Assembly (NCBI RefSeq): GCF_000760935.2
Contig: NZ_CP049744.1
Coordinates: 2,097,001 to 2,161,000, forward strand
Source of the DNA: Rhodococcoides fascians A25f
GTDB taxonomy: Bacteria; Actinomycetota; Actinomycetes; Mycobacteriales; Mycobacteriaceae
DNA length: 64,000 bases
Direction: 5' to 3'
Shown here: in pieces, positions 22,415-35,264 of the stretch
Layout: the number at the start of each line of letters is the position of its first letter
Numbering within the stretch: the stretch's first letter is position 1
Notes under the pieces: generated by a model
The model's input: the letters and a program-made list of their open reading frames with translations, nothing else
Database searches by the model: none
What the model was told of the DNA's origin: nothing
Program-made: the position numbers and the translations under genes

Positions 22415-23098
22415 ATGACAACCGACGACGCACTCCTGTCCCCGACGCACAGAACCACGGTGATCCGTGGTCGGCAGCGCGCTCGAGCTGAGCGATCGGC
22501 ACTGCTGGACGTTCTCAGCTCGGCTCGGCTCTGCCATCTGGGAGTGGTGGTGGACAGCGTGCCGCGTGTGCTTCCGACCGTGTTCGGCGTGGATCCGGAC
22601 GGCCCGGACAGGGCCGGAACTCTGTACCTGCACGGCTCGGTGGCCTCTCGCAGCCTGATCGAGGCTTCGGCGCAGGACATCTGCGTGACGGTCACCGTCG
22701 TCGACGGGTTGGTTCTGGCTCGATCTGCGTTCCACCACTCGATGAACTATCGAAGTGCGGTCGTGGTTGGGCGGCCGCGTCGAGTGGAGGACGAGCAGGA
22801 GCGAATCCGCGCTTTGGACGCAATAGTCGATCAGGTCGTTCCCGGTAGAAGTGCACACCTGCGTGCGCATACGAAAAAAGAACTCGCAGCGACCAGCGTG
22901 CTGGCGCTTCCGCTGTACGAGGCCTCGGTGAAGGCACGTGCCGGCGGACCGGTCGACGACGACTCCGACATTGCAGCCGGGGGAGTGTGGGCGGGTGTCG
23001 TTCCCATCGGTGAAAGCGTCGGGCGTGCAGTACGTGCCGAAGACGTGGAACCACTCCTTGCGCTGCCCGATCATGTCTTCGCGTTGTGTCGGCCCTGA
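22415..23098 (+). CDS. Pyridoxamine 5'-phosphate oxidase-like FMN-binding protein
   Basis: A 227-residue split-barrel flavoprotein of the PNPOx-like family (segments LLDVLSSARLCHLGVVVDSV, GTLYLHGSVASRSL and VTVTVVDGLVLARSAFHHSM). It is longer than the general stress form and may bind FMN or F420. It is divergent from a PLP-sensing MocR regulator and probably controlled by it; a role in B6 metabolism or oxidative-stress chemistry fits but is not shown. The ATG at 22415 is the best start; the frame can open with a TTG at 22373. A ten-codon ORF ends two bases before this ATG. Confidence 0.82.
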   Translation: MTTDDALLSPTHRTTVIRGRQRARAERSALLDVLSSARLCHLGVVVDSVPRVLPTVFGVDPDGPDRAGTLYLHGSVASRSLIEASAQDICVTVTVVDGLVLARSAFHHSMNYRSAVVVGRPRRVEDEQERIRALDAIVDQVVPGRSAHLRAHTKKELAATSVLALPLYEASVKARAGGPVDDDSDIAAGGVWAGVVPIGESVGRAVRAEDVEPLLALPDHVFALCRP

Positions 23099-23362
23099 AA
23101 CCCGCATTACCGGTATTTCCTGCAAATATGGTGGGCGTCACACGGCAAGGTATGGCGGCCGTAACGAGCAGGGTGGAGCGCGCATGGGCTCGGACCTGCA
23201 CAGATGTCCGCAACACCTCGATCCACCAGCCGATTTGCACGCGTGGGGTTGGTGGCGTAACTTTTGTCGAGTCAGAGCGACGGACACCGACCCGGTCTTC
23301 ACGGACAGGGATACGAGGTTGGACGTGTGGCTCGGCAGGTTTCATCCCCCAAGAGTCGGGCC

Positions 23363-23391
23363 TTGTGTCCGAGACCAAGCTGGGATAGGCT
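23363..23391 (+). promoter_or_regulatory. Predicted rRNA operon promoter
   Basis: -35 TTGTGT (23363-23368) and -10 TAGGCT (23386-23391) with a 17-base spacer, giving a start near 23398. The next 250 bases form the leader. Confidence 0.55.
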
Positions 23392-23445
23392 GGAACAGTT
23401 GCCCTTGAGGCCTTCGGACTGTGTGTTCGTGGGGTTCGAGTGTGT

Positions 23446-23479
23446 GCGTGTTCTTTGAGAACTCAACAGTGTGTCGATG
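23446..23479 (+). other. 5' strand of the pre-16S processing stem
   Basis: Complementary over about 33 bases, with a few mismatches and G-U pairs, to 25327-25359 downstream of 16S. The two strands would form the long stem that RNase III cuts to release pre-16S rRNA. Confidence 0.75.
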
Positions 23480-23653
23480 AATGTCAGTGCCGAATTTTTG
23501 TTTGGTGAAAGCATTCGATGTATCAATTATCCGCTTGTGGTGGTTGTTGTCGGGTGTTGTTTGAAAATGCTAGTTGAGTTTATTTGCTAGTGATTTGACT
23601 TGATGTCTTTGACTGATTCGCAGCCTCTTCGGGGGTTATTGTTTCGCAGGTCT

Positions 23654-25175
<1,522 letters not shown>

Positions 25176-25326
25176 AGCCTCTTCTCGCTCGGACCGCTAC
25201 ACAGGTAGCGGGGGAGTGAGACAGAAACCGTTTCGGATGCATACGTCATCCGGCGGTGCTCACGGGTGGAACACTGACAATCAGATCCTGTAGAACGCGA
25301 AACCATGTTTCGCCGGCAGGGACTAT

Positions 25327-25359
25327 ATCGATGCACTGTTGGGTCCTGAGAGAACACGC
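25327..25359 (+). other. 3' strand of the pre-16S processing stem
   Basis: Pairs with 23446-23479 around the 16S gene. Confidence 0.75.
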
Positions 25360-25475
25360 GAGTGTTTCTTTCTAGGCAAGACATATACAGGCTTTCACGG
25401 TTGTTCATACCGGGTTGTTGCTGCGAGTTCGCTTGTGGTGGTGACTGTTTGGTGGCGGCGTTGACGTGAGGGTGT

Positions 25476-25507
25476 GTGTGTTGTTTGAGAATTGCACAGT
25501 GGACGCG
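25476..25507 (+). other. 5' strand of the pre-23S processing stem
   Basis: GTGTGTTGTTTGAGAATTGC and the following CACAGTGGACGCG pair almost perfectly with 28681-28713 downstream of 23S. The TTGTTTGAGAA part resembles the element in the 16S leader. Confidence 0.8.
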
Positions 25508-25516
25508 AGCATCTTT

Positions 25517-28669
<3,153 letters not shown>

Positions 28670-28680
28670 CGAAGAAGCTA

Positions 28681-28713
28681 CGCGTCCACTGTGCAATATC
28701 TGAAACAACACAC
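28681..28713 (+). other. 3' strand of the pre-23S processing stem
   Basis: CGCGTCCACTGTGCAAT and the bases that follow are the reverse complement of 25476-25507, with one bulge and a few mismatches. Confidence 0.8.
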
Positions 28714-28818
28714 GTTTCAGGATGTACCCACAATTGAATGAACCAACATCGTTCACCGAACCGCGATCAGTGGACATCAGTGACGACCGTTGTGTTCCGT
28801 GTGTAACTGTTTCGCAGA

Positions 28819-28935
28819 GTTACGGCGGCCATAGCGGAGGGGAAACGCCCGGTCCCATTCCGAACCCGGAAGCTAAGCCCTCCAGCGCCGATGGTACTGC
28901 ACTCGACAGGGTGTGGGAGAGTAGGACACCGCCGA
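28819..28935 (+). rRNA. rrf: 5S ribosomal RNA
   Basis: About 117 bases beginning GTTACGGCGGCCATAGCGG and ending in CACCGCCGAAC, whose ends pair. The internal CCCATTCCGAACCCGGAAG is the 5S loop B/C signature. A strong hairpin terminator follows. Confidence 0.95.
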
Positions 28936-28950
28936 ACACAACTTGAATCA

Positions 28951-28983
28951 GACAACCCCCGACCATCACGGTCGGGGGTTGTC
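28951..28983 (+). terminator. rRNA operon terminator
   Basis: A 14-bp perfect stem, GACAACCCCCGACC with its complement, and a 5-base loop, 16 bases after 5S. The downstream sequence is not T-rich. Confidence 0.85.
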
Positions 28984-29121
28984 TGCATTCGAAACCACCT
29001 ACTGTCACAACAGTATTCGTGGCCTTGCCCGTCGTCGGTATTCCTGAATTCCAGGGCTCCGACATCTGCACCGCAGGTCCCATCATTGCGATGCGGCCGC
29101 GCGTCTCGCCCCCACCCGGGT

Positions 29122-29203
29122 CGCACACGCGAGCGCACTCGCCAGACGCGAGCAGAACAGCGACACCAGACTGCGCGCACCTGACAAACGCACGCGCATT
29201 CGC
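29122..29203. repeat. REP/BIME-like unit A
   Basis: Two degenerate copies of the palindrome CAAACGCG-NN-CGCGTTTG (29122-29143 and 29183-29203) flank a 40-base spacer that starts AGACGCGAGCAGAACAGCG. Bases 29144-29203 match 29387-29446 of unit B at nearly every position. Confidence 0.8.
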
Positions 29204-29276
29204 ATAATCCAGAGGTGTCAGCACCGCTGGTTGCCTCCAATAGTGCCGGCCGCCGACCTTTTACTGTCACCTCCCT

Positions 29277-29297
29277 CGCACACGCAAGCGCATTTCC
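29277..29297. repeat. Degenerate single palindrome copy
   Basis: CGCACACGCAAGCGCATTTCC is a decayed copy of the core palindrome, without the spacer on its right side. Confidence 0.6.
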
Positions 29298-29364
29298 CGT
29301 AGACAAAGGGAATCGGCGATGCCCAGCCGGGTCGGCCGGCTGACTTGTCGGTGCCAACCCTGGT

Positions 29365-29447
29365 CACAAACGCGTGCGCGTTTGCGAGACGCGAGCAGAA
29401 CAGCGTCACCAGACTGCGCGCACCTGACAAATGCGCGCGCGTTTGCG
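29365..29447. repeat. REP/BIME-like unit B
   Basis: The best conserved unit. The left core contains CAAACGCG-TG-CGCGTTTG, a perfect palindrome with a 2-base centre; the 40-base spacer follows; the right core is CAAATGCG-CG-CGCGTTTG. Confidence 0.85.
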
Positions 29448-29540
29448 GGCCGCCGAACCGGACTGAACCCCAACAAGTCGAGTCCTGCTATCGAAGCGTG
29501 GCGATCGAGGTTCGCGGGCTTACGCAACACCTGGATTCTG

Positions 29541-29620
29541 CAGACGCGCTCGCCTTGGCGAGGCGCGCGCAGAATCGTCAGCGATTTCGTGAGCGTTCGA
29601 CAAACGCGAGCGCGTTTGCG
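29541..29620. repeat. REP/BIME-like unit C
   Basis: The right core (29599-29620) contains CAAACGCG-AG-CGCGTTTG, again perfect. The left core and spacer are recognisable but diverged (GGCGAGGCGCGCGCAGAAT). Confidence 0.75.
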
Positions 29621-29708
29621 AGGGGGACCGGGCAAAAGACGGCCGAGTCGTCAGTGATGAAAACGGCAGGGACGCAGGGCACTACACCTACTGAGCCCAA
29701 CGATCGGG

Positions 29709-31298
29709 TCAGGCGCGAACGGCTTCGGGCTGATCCTCCGCGACCTTGACGTCCTTCGGATTTGCGAGAACTGTTTCCGCAGACCGTCCGCGAAGGGTGA
29801 CTGCATCACCGAATTCCCAACGATGTGCTTCCTCGTCAGCAGCGCCGTCGACGGCAGTCTTGGACGCGAGGATGGCTCCGGGCGAATTCTTTGCCAGTTC
29901 GGAGAGACGAGCGGCTTCGTTCACCGGGTCTCCGATAACGGTGTACTCGAATCTGGACTTTGCACCGACGTTGCCGGCAACCGCCCGTCCGGCAGCGACG
30001 CCGACAGCGGCGCTGCATTCGGGCACTTCCACCAACAACCGTCGAGCAATTGCCCGTGCTGCAGCCAGTGCCGAGCCGCAGTGGTCGGAAATTTCGTTCG
30101 GGGCCCCGAAGATAGCGAGCGCTGCGTCTCCCTCGAACTTGTTGATGAAGCCGCCGTGCTCGTCCACCTCGTCGACCACGACTGCGAAGAATCGGTTGAG
30201 TAGGTCCACGACCTCGGTAGGGGGCCGGGATGCCGCCAGCTCCGTCGATCCCACGAGGTCGATGAAGAACACTGCGATATCGCGTTCTTGGCCGCCGAGT
30301 TCGCTCTCGGACTGCAACGCCTTCTCGGCAACTTCGTGTCCGACGTGTCTGCCGAACAGATCACGGATCTTCTCTCGATCGCGCACACCGTCGGCCATGC
30401 GGTTGAAGCCACTCTGCAGCTCGCCGAGTTCGGTGCCGTCGTACACCGCAAGGCGGACGTCCATGTTGCCCTTCTCCACCTCGGCCATACCCGCACGCAC
30501 GTTGTTGATGGGGGATGTGGTCGCGAAGCCGCCCAGCACGGTCAACGCGAGTCCGAACACGATGGTGATGCCACCCAACGCGAGGATGGAGATGGCCAAC
30601 TGAGTCGATGTGGTTTCGGGGTTGATGAAGCGGAAGATCGCGATGATCATCAAGCCGCTGACCGGGACGCCCGTTCCCAGTAGCCACGACAGGATGGAGC
30701 GGCCCATGACGCCTGCAATACGAATTCGTCGAGGATCACCGGCTTCGAGGGCCCGAGCGGCAGCGGGACGAAGCGCAAACTCACTGAGTAGGTAGCTGAA
30801 CGCACAGACGACGGTGCCACCTGCGGCGATGGTGAACGCAACCTTGGGAATCGACGCCGAGTCGATGATCCCGTCGATCGTGGGGAGCAGCAGCAAGGCT
30901 CCGATCCAGAGCAGAATCTGGATTCGCGTCAGTCGCCAGGGCATTGCGAGTGTCGCGACCTGCTCCTCGCGGCTGGGTTGACGGTCTTCGATTGCCCACC
31001 GCAAGCTTCGCAGTGCGTGCGTGGTGCCCCAGACGGCACCGACGACGAATGCCACGAACACGTAGACCGGTACGACGATGTAGTTGACCCACCAGTACTT
31101 GCTCGGATCGAGCACGTTCGGTCCCGGCACGACAACGCTGATCAACACACCGACGATGACGGCGCCGATCAGGTTCGACAGGATGAGGAAGACCGTCAAC
31201 AACAGCTGGATGCGAACCCGTCGTCGGCGCGGGGACTCGGAGGTGTCGCCGAGCAGTCGGGAACCCAGGGGAGCGGCAGATCGTCTCAATTGCGGCAT
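29709..31298 (-). CDS. Membrane-bound class III adenylate cyclase with HAMP domain
   Basis: About 529 residues. Six N-terminal transmembrane segments are followed by a HAMP domain (around [20 protein letters not shown]) and a C-terminal class III cyclase domain. The catalytic set is complete: the metal-binding Asp in [11 protein letters not shown], Lys and Asp in [15 protein letters not shown], and the [16 protein letters not shown] segment with the transition-state Asn and Arg. It should make cAMP from ATP. The layout equals M. tuberculosis Rv1318c-Rv1320c, of which only one copy is found here. Either ATG 31298 (TAGTCT nine bases upstream) or GTG 31307 can be the start. It is divergent from nucS. 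Confidence 0.92.
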   Translation of the reverse strand: MPQLRRSAAPLGSRLLGDTSESPRRRRVRIQLLLTVFLILSNLIGAVIVGVLISVVVPGPNVLDPSKYWWVNYIVVPVYVFVAFVVGAVWGTTHALRSLRWAIEDRQPSREEQVATLAMPWRLTRIQILLWIGALLLLPTIDGIIDSASIPKVAFTIAAGGTVVCAFSYLLSEFALRPAAARALEAGDPRRIRIAGVMGRSILSWLLGTGVPVSGLMIIAIFRFINPETTSTQLAISILALGGITIVFGLALTVLGGFATTSPINNVRAGMAEVEKGNMDVRLAVYDGTELGELQSGFNRMADGVRDREKIRDLFGRHVGHEVAEKALQSESELGGQERDIAVFFIDLVGSTELAASRPPTEVVDLLNRFFAVVVDEVDEHGGFINKFEGDAALAIFGAPNEISDHCGSALAAARAIARRLLVEVPECSAAVGVAAGRAVAGNVGAKSRFEYTVIGDPVNEAARLSELAKNSPGAILASKTAVDGAADEEAHRWEFGDAVTLRGRSAETVLANPKDVKVAEDQPEAVRA

Positions 31299-31307
31299 GG
31301 TCGTCAC

Positions 31308-31313
31308 AGACTA
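31308..31313 (-). promoter_or_regulatory. Possible -10 element of the cyclase gene
   Basis: Minus-strand TAGTCT, nine bases before ATG 31298 and directly touching the alternative GTG at 31307. Confidence 0.35.
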
Positions 31314-31328
31314 ACGGGGAGCCTGCCT

Positions 31329-31334
31329 TATGGT
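31329..31334 (+). promoter_or_regulatory. -10 element, leaderless promoter of nucS
   Basis: TATGGT ends six bases before the GTG at 31341. Confidence 0.55.
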
Positions 31335-31340
31335 GGTCGA

Positions 31341-32012
31341 GTGCGTTTAGTTATTGCTCGTTGCCAAGTCGACTACGTCGGCCGTCTCACCGCACACCTT
31401 CCGTCGGCTCGCCGTCTGTTGCTCGTGAAGTCCGACGGATCGGTCAGCGTGCATGCGGACGACCGCGCGTACAAGCCGCTCAACTGGATGTCTCCGCCGT
31501 GTTGGATGGTCGAGACCACCGAAGACGAGACGATCAAATGGGTCGTCACCAACAAGGCGGGCGAAGAACTTCGGATCACCATCGACGACGTCGAGCTCGA
31601 CTCGAGTCACGAGCTGGGCATAGACCCAGGTTTGGTGAAAGACGGTGTGGAGGCCCATCTTCAGGAGTTGTTGGCCGAGCACGTCAGCACCTTGGGGGAC
31701 GGATACACCCTCGTCCGACGCGAATACATGACGGCTATCGGACCGGTGGATCTGCTGTGCCGCAACGCTGATGGCGGAACAGTGGCCGTCGAGATCAAGC
31801 GACGTGGTGAGATCGACGGCGTCGAGCAGTTGACCCGGTACCTGGAGCTTCTCAATCGTGATCCGCTGCTGGCCCCGGTGAGCGGAGTCTTCGCTGCCCA
31901 GGTCATCAAGCCGCAGGCGAAGACGCTGGCCACCGACCGCGGCATTCGTTGTCTCACACTCGACTACGACGTCCTACGGGGAACCGACAGCACCGAGTTC
32001 CGTCTTTTCTGA
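31341..32012 (+). CDS. nucS: Mismatch-specific endonuclease NucS (EndoMS)
   Basis: A 223-residue nuclease that performs non-canonical mismatch repair in actinobacteria, which lack MutS/MutL. The C-terminal RecB-like domain has its PD-(D/E)xK residues in [20 protein letters not shown], and the protein ends in EFRLF, the sliding-clamp-binding type of tail. The frame is open far upstream; the GTG at 31341 begins the conserved [15 protein letters not shown] and has a -10 box six bases before it. It equals Rv1321 and keeps the same neighbours. Confidence 0.95.
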   Translation: MRLVIARCQVDYVGRLTAHLPSARRLLLVKSDGSVSVHADDRAYKPLNWMSPPCWMVETTEDETIKWVVTNKAGEELRITIDDVELDSSHELGIDPGLVKDGVEAHLQELLAEHVSTLGDGYTLVRREYMTAIGPVDLLCRNADGGTVAVEIKRRGEIDGVEQLTRYLELLNRDPLLAPVSGVFAAQVIKPQAKTLATDRGIRCLTLDYDVLRGTDSTEFRLF

Positions 32013-32041
32013 CGACTGTCGGCACGAATCGGCCTGTTCTC

Positions 32042-32047
32042 TACACT
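32042..32047 (+). promoter_or_regulatory. -10 element, leaderless promoter of the zinc-ribbon-like gene
   Basis: TACACT ends six bases before the GTG at 32054. Confidence 0.55.
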
Positions 32048-32053
32048 GGACGG

Positions 32054-32371
32054 GTGCCCCGTCGTAACCAACCCCGCCGACCGAATCGGAGCGGCCCGAG
32101 TGATCTCGGTCCGGCAACCGACTCGGTACTGGGTGGCAACCGGGTCGAGGTCGGTCCGGATGGAGACACATACACGACGCGGATGATCCCGGGTGCCAAG
32201 GCGGTCAAGACGTATCGCTGTCCCGGCTGCGATCACGAGGTGCGGCCGGGCGTCGCGCATATCGTCGCGTGGCCGTCGGACGATTTCGGGGGCGCGGACA
32301 ACCGTAGACATTGGCACACCGGATGTTGGAGCGGCCGAAACACGCGAGGCCTCACCCGCAGGTGGTCGTAG
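32054..32371 (+). CDS. Small zinc-ribbon-like protein, function unknown
   Basis: A 105-residue protein with a basic, disordered N-terminus (RRNQPRRPNRSG) and a compact C-terminal part with CPGCDHEVRPGVAHIVAW and RRHWHTGCW. Two Cys in CxxC plus the later His and Cys could hold one zinc ion. Databases often label this family an ATP/GTP-binding protein without evidence. The GTG start is supported by a TACACT -10 box six bases upstream. It lies between nucS and the convergent coiled-coil gene. Confidence 0.75.
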   Translation: MPRRNQPRRPNRSGPSDLGPATDSVLGGNRVEVGPDGDTYTTRMIPGAKAVKTYRCPGCDHEVRPGVAHIVAWPSDDFGGADNRRHWHTGCWSGRNTRGLTRRWS

Positions 32372-32399
32372 CGGGGGAGGCCCAGCGTGTATTGCGAAG

Positions 32400-33350
32400 T
32401 CAGGACGCCGAGTCGGCCGATTCCTTCTCGTCCTCGGCCTTCGCGGCTGCCTTCTCTTCTTCCTTCTTGAGGATTGCCGTCGGGTCGGGATTGTCGAGCA
32501 GTTCGCTCTCGCGGTTGACCGAGGCGAGCATGGCCGGAACCGAATCGAGCTGTCCACGGATTCCGAGCAGCTGGGCGAGTACGCGGCTGCGCAGCACACG
32601 CAACTCCTCGGCCAGTTCCTTGGAGTGGGCGATCCGCCGTTCGGCTTGTTCGCTGGCGGATTGAAGCCGTCGAGCAGCCTCGGTGGTTGCCTCCTCGATG
32701 CGGCGGGCAGCATCGGCCTTGCTCGACGCTTCGAGTTCTTCGAGCGCGGTCAGCACCTTGGTGCGGCGCTCGGCCATCGTGATCTCGAAATCTTCCTGAA
32801 CCTTGGCGCGCTTGGCCTCGGACTCGGCGGCCAGCTTGTCGCGCTCGGCCTGCGCGGCCTCGACCACCCGGGCCGCCTCGGTGCGCGCCTGCGCCATGGT
32901 CTGCTGGTGCTCGGTCTCGAGCGCCGTCCGGCGCTCTTCGAGTTCGGCCACCAGTGACTCATGCCGTCCTCGCAGTCGCGCACTCTCTTGCTGCGCAACC
33001 GAAATCATTTCCTCGGACTCCGAGTGCGCCTTGGCGCGTACCTCGGATGCCTCGTCCGAGGCCAACCTCAGCATGCGCGAGATGCGATCACTCATACCCT
33101 CCGCTGTGGTGGGAGGAACCGACAGGCGATCGATGTCCTTGCGCAGTTCGTCGATCTCGTCACGCGCGTCGTCGAGTTGCTTGGCCAGATCACGAGCCTG
33201 GGCTGCGGCCGCATCACGATCAGCGGTCGTCAGCCGGAGCTCGGCGTCGAACCGCTCGAAGTAGTTGGTGACTTCGTCGCGATCGAACCCCTTCCGGACG
33301 ATGGAAAAGGGAAGTTGCACCGTGGAAGTGCGCTCATGATCGATGGCCAT
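32400..33350 (-). CDS. DivIVA-like coiled-coil protein
   Basis: A 316-residue protein. The N-terminal segment LPFSIVRKGFDRDEVTNYFE matches the start of the DivIVA/Wag31 domain (membrane-curvature sensing and polar growth), and nearly all the rest is charged coiled coil, ending in an acidic Lys/Glu tail. It is not Wag31 itself, which sits in the ftsZ region of actinobacterial genomes. It could be a cytoskeletal scaffold at poles or septa. The ATG at 33350 has TAAATT seven bases upstream; a TTG at 33359 is the only earlier start. Confidence 0.8.
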   Translation of the reverse strand: MAIDHERTSTVQLPFSIVRKGFDRDEVTNYFERFDAELRLTTADRDAAAAQARDLAKQLDDARDEIDELRKDIDRLSVPPTTAEGMSDRISRMLRLASDEASEVRAKAHSESEEMISVAQQESARLRGRHESLVAELEERRTALETEHQQTMAQARTEAARVVEAAQAERDKLAAESEAKRAKVQEDFEITMAERRTKVLTALEELEASSKADAARRIEEATTEAARRLQSASEQAERRIAHSKELAEELRVLRSRVLAQLLGIRGQLDSVPAMLASVNRESELLDNPDPTAILKKEEEKAAAKAEDEKESADSAS

Positions 33351-33357
33351 GGCCGTC

Positions 33358-33363
33358 AATTTA
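33358..33363 (-). promoter_or_regulatory. -10 element, leaderless promoter of the DivIVA-like gene
   Basis: Minus-strand TAAATT ends seven bases before the ATG at 33350. Confidence 0.5.
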
Positions 33364-33409
33364 CCGGTGAGTCAAGTAGAGAGCCATACGGCTCGTTCAC
33401 AGAGTTCGA

Positions 33410-33886
33410 TCAGTGCGCGTCGGGATTCGGCTCGACAAGTTCGATGAGCACGCCACCGGCGTCCTTGGGATGGACGAAGTTGATCCGAGAATTGGCAGTG
33501 CCCCGGCGCGGGGCGTCGTACAGCAGCCGAACGCCGCGGGCGCGCAACTCGGTCGAGATCTCCTCGATATCGGTGACGCGGTACGCCAACTGCTGAAGTC
33601 CCGGTCCGTTGCGTCCGATGAACTTGGCGATGGTGGACGACTCGTCGATCGGGGCGAGCAACTGCAGTGCAGCGGACTTCTCTCCGGCACCGGGGAACGA
33701 GAGCATCGCCTCGCGAACGCCCTGTTCTTCGTTGATCTCCTCGTGCACGGCGACCATGCCGAGGTGGTCGGTGTACCAGGCGATGGCGGCGTCGAGATCG
33801 GGCACCGCAACACCCACGTGGTCGATAGCCGTCACCAGGTCGGAGCGCAGCGGGGCTCCCGTGTAAGACTGCGTGCTGGAGGTCAT
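33410..33886 (-). CDS. mce: Methylmalonyl-CoA epimerase
   Basis: A 158-residue glyoxalase-fold (VOC) metalloenzyme that interconverts the two epimers of methylmalonyl-CoA, needed for propionyl-CoA use through the B12-dependent mutase. Metal-ligand motifs are [16 protein letters not shown] at the start and [10 protein letters not shown] at the end; the position often HH in other families is QQ ([11 protein letters not shown]), as in other actinobacterial members. ATG 33886 is chosen because TAACGT lies seven bases before it; ATG 33892 is in the same frame. It is divergent from the thiolase gene. Confidence 0.93.
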   Translation of the reverse strand: MTSSTQSYTGAPLRSDLVTAIDHVGVAVPDLDAAIAWYTDHLGMVAVHEEINEEQGVREAMLSFPGAGEKSAALQLLAPIDESSTIAKFIGRNGPGLQQLAYRVTDIEEISTELRARGVRLLYDAPRRGTANSRINFVHPKDAGGVLIELVEPNPDAH

Positions 33887-33893
33887 GGCCATG

Positions 33894-33899
33894 ACGTTA
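33894..33899 (-). promoter_or_regulatory. -10 element, leaderless promoter of the epimerase gene
   Basis: Minus-strand TAACGT ends seven bases before the ATG at 33886. Confidence 0.45.
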
Positions 33900-33997
33900 G
33901 CGCCAGCTGCGTTTCGGTGCTCCGCCCGGCCGGTATCGGTAGGGGGCGTCGGAGCGTTGATCTCGACAAGGCCGTCTTCACACTTTCGGAGGAAATC

Positions 33998-35188
33998 GTG
34001 ACCACAACAGTCATCGTTGCCGGTGCTCGTACGCCCGTCGGGCGCTTCTCGGGCGCACTCAAGGACTTCTCGGGATCGGACCTCGGCGGAATCGCCATCA
34101 AGGGTGCCCTCGAGAAGGCCGGTGTTGCGCCGGATCAGGTCGACTACGTCATCATGGGACAGGTTCTGACCGCCGGAGCCGGCCAGATTCCGGCCCGTCA
34201 GGCCGCCGTTGCCGCCGGCATTCCGATGACCGTGCCTGCACTGACGATCAACAAAGTGTGTCTGTCCGGCGTCGACGCCATCGCGCTGGCCGATCAGCTC
34301 ATTCGCGCAGGCGAGTTCGAGATCGTCGTCGCCGGTGGGCAGGAGTCGATGACCCAGGCTCCGCACATGCTCGAGAAGTCGCGCGCCGGGTTCAAGTACG
34401 GCGATGTCACGATGCGTGATCACCTCGCGTACGACGGTTTGTACGACATCTTCACCGACCAGGCCATGGGCGCACTCACCGAGCAGCGGAACCAGAGTGC
34501 CGAGGCCATCAGCCGCGAGGAGCAAGACGCTTTCGCTGCTGCGTCGCATCAGAAAGCCGCAGCCGCCTGGAAGAACGGCGTATTCGACAACGAGGTTGTC
34601 GCCGTGTCCGTTCCGCAGCGCAAGGGCGATCCGATCCAAGTCACGGAAGACGAAGGCATCCGCGCCGACACCACGGTCGATTCACTCGGCAAACTTCGAC
34701 CCGCCTTCGACAAGGCCGGAACCGTCACCGCGGGATCGGCGTCGCAGATTTCCGACGGTGCTGCCGCCGTCGTCGTGATGAGCAAGGAAAAGGCCGAGTC
34801 GCTCGGTTTGACCTGGCTCGCCGAGATCGGTGCCCACGGAGTGGTGGCCGGTCCCGACTCCACGCTGCAGTCGCAGCCGGCCCGGGCGATCGCGAAGGCG
34901 TGCGAGAAGGACGGCATCGATCCGAAGGACCTCGACGTCGTCGAGATCAACGAGGCGTTCGCGGCGGTCGGAATCGCCTCGACACGCGAGCTCGGCATCG
35001 ATCCGGAGATCGTGAACGTCAACGGTGGCGCGATCTCCATCGGACATCCCCTCGGCATGTCCGGTGCCCGCATCGCATTGCACTTGGCCCTCGAGCTGCA
35101 GCGACGCGGCGGCGGAGTCGGCGCAGCCGCACTGTGCGGCGGCGGTGGACAGGGCGACGCCCTCATCGTTCGAGTACCGAAGAAGTAG
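33998..35188 (+). CDS. Acetyl-CoA acetyltransferase (thiolase)
   Basis: A 396-residue thiolase that condenses or cleaves acetoacetyl-CoA. The nucleophilic cysteine is C88 in [14 protein letters not shown]; the other catalytic residues lie in [10 protein letters not shown] (His) and the C-terminal [10 protein letters not shown] (Cys). The GTG start has a strong ribosome-binding sequence (GGAGGAAATC). It corresponds to fadA4 (Rv1323), next to the epimerase gene as in mycobacteria. A hairpin follows the stop codon. Confidence 0.95.
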   Translation: MTTTVIVAGARTPVGRFSGALKDFSGSDLGGIAIKGALEKAGVAPDQVDYVIMGQVLTAGAGQIPARQAAVAAGIPMTVPALTINKVCLSGVDAIALADQLIRAGEFEIVVAGGQESMTQAPHMLEKSRAGFKYGDVTMRDHLAYDGLYDIFTDQAMGALTEQRNQSAEAISREEQDAFAAASHQKAAAAWKNGVFDNEVVAVSVPQRKGDPIQVTEDEGIRADTTVDSLGKLRPAFDKAGTVTAGSASQISDGAAAVVVMSKEKAESLGLTWLAEIGAHGVVAGPDSTLQSQPARAIAKACEKDGIDPKDLDVVEINEAFAAVGIASTRELGIDPEIVNVNGGAISIGHPLGMSGARIALHLALELQRRGGGVGAAALCGGGGQGDALIVRVPKK

Positions 35189-35195
35189 GACCGCG

Positions 35196-35227
35196 GTGGC
35201 TCTGGTCGGGAGTGAGACCAGAGCCAC
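35196..35227 (+). terminator. Hairpin after the thiolase gene
   Basis: A 12-bp perfect stem, GTGGCTCTGGTC with its complement, an 8-base loop and no real T-tract. Confidence 0.6.
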
Positions 35228-35251
35228 TACGTTCTGTCGTAGCAAACCGGG

Positions 35252-35257
35252 CACAAT
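35252..35257 (+). promoter_or_regulatory. Possible -10 element of the DUF3817 gene
   Basis: CACAAT ends seven bases before the ATG at 35265. Confidence 0.4.
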
Positions 35258-35264
35258 GGTTGGC

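Larger units (their letters stand above)
23099..23653 (+). other. rRNA operon upstream region and leader
   Basis: 555 bases between the oxidase gene and 16S rRNA. They hold a good promoter near 23363-23391, a leader of about 250 bases with the conserved element TTCTTTGAGAACTCAACAG (23451-23469), and the 5' half of the pre-16S processing stem. No protein gene is supported. Confidence 0.7.
28984..29708. other. Non-coding region with palindromic repeats
   Basis: About 725 bases between the rRNA terminator and the adenylate cyclase gene. No frame here looks like a real gene. It contains a cluster of GC-rich palindromic repeats, listed separately. Confidence 0.7.

Noticed and set aside
29122..29620. 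Palindromic repeat cluster as a possible CRISPR array or attachment site
   Set aside because: Spacing is irregular, spacers are shared rather than unique, and there are no cas or integrase genes.
28767..29749. Overlapping ORFs after the rRNA operon with repeated peptides such as NARAFV and RARVC
   Set aside because: The peptides are translations of the palindromic repeats in several frames; no conserved domain or ribosome-binding site supports a gene.
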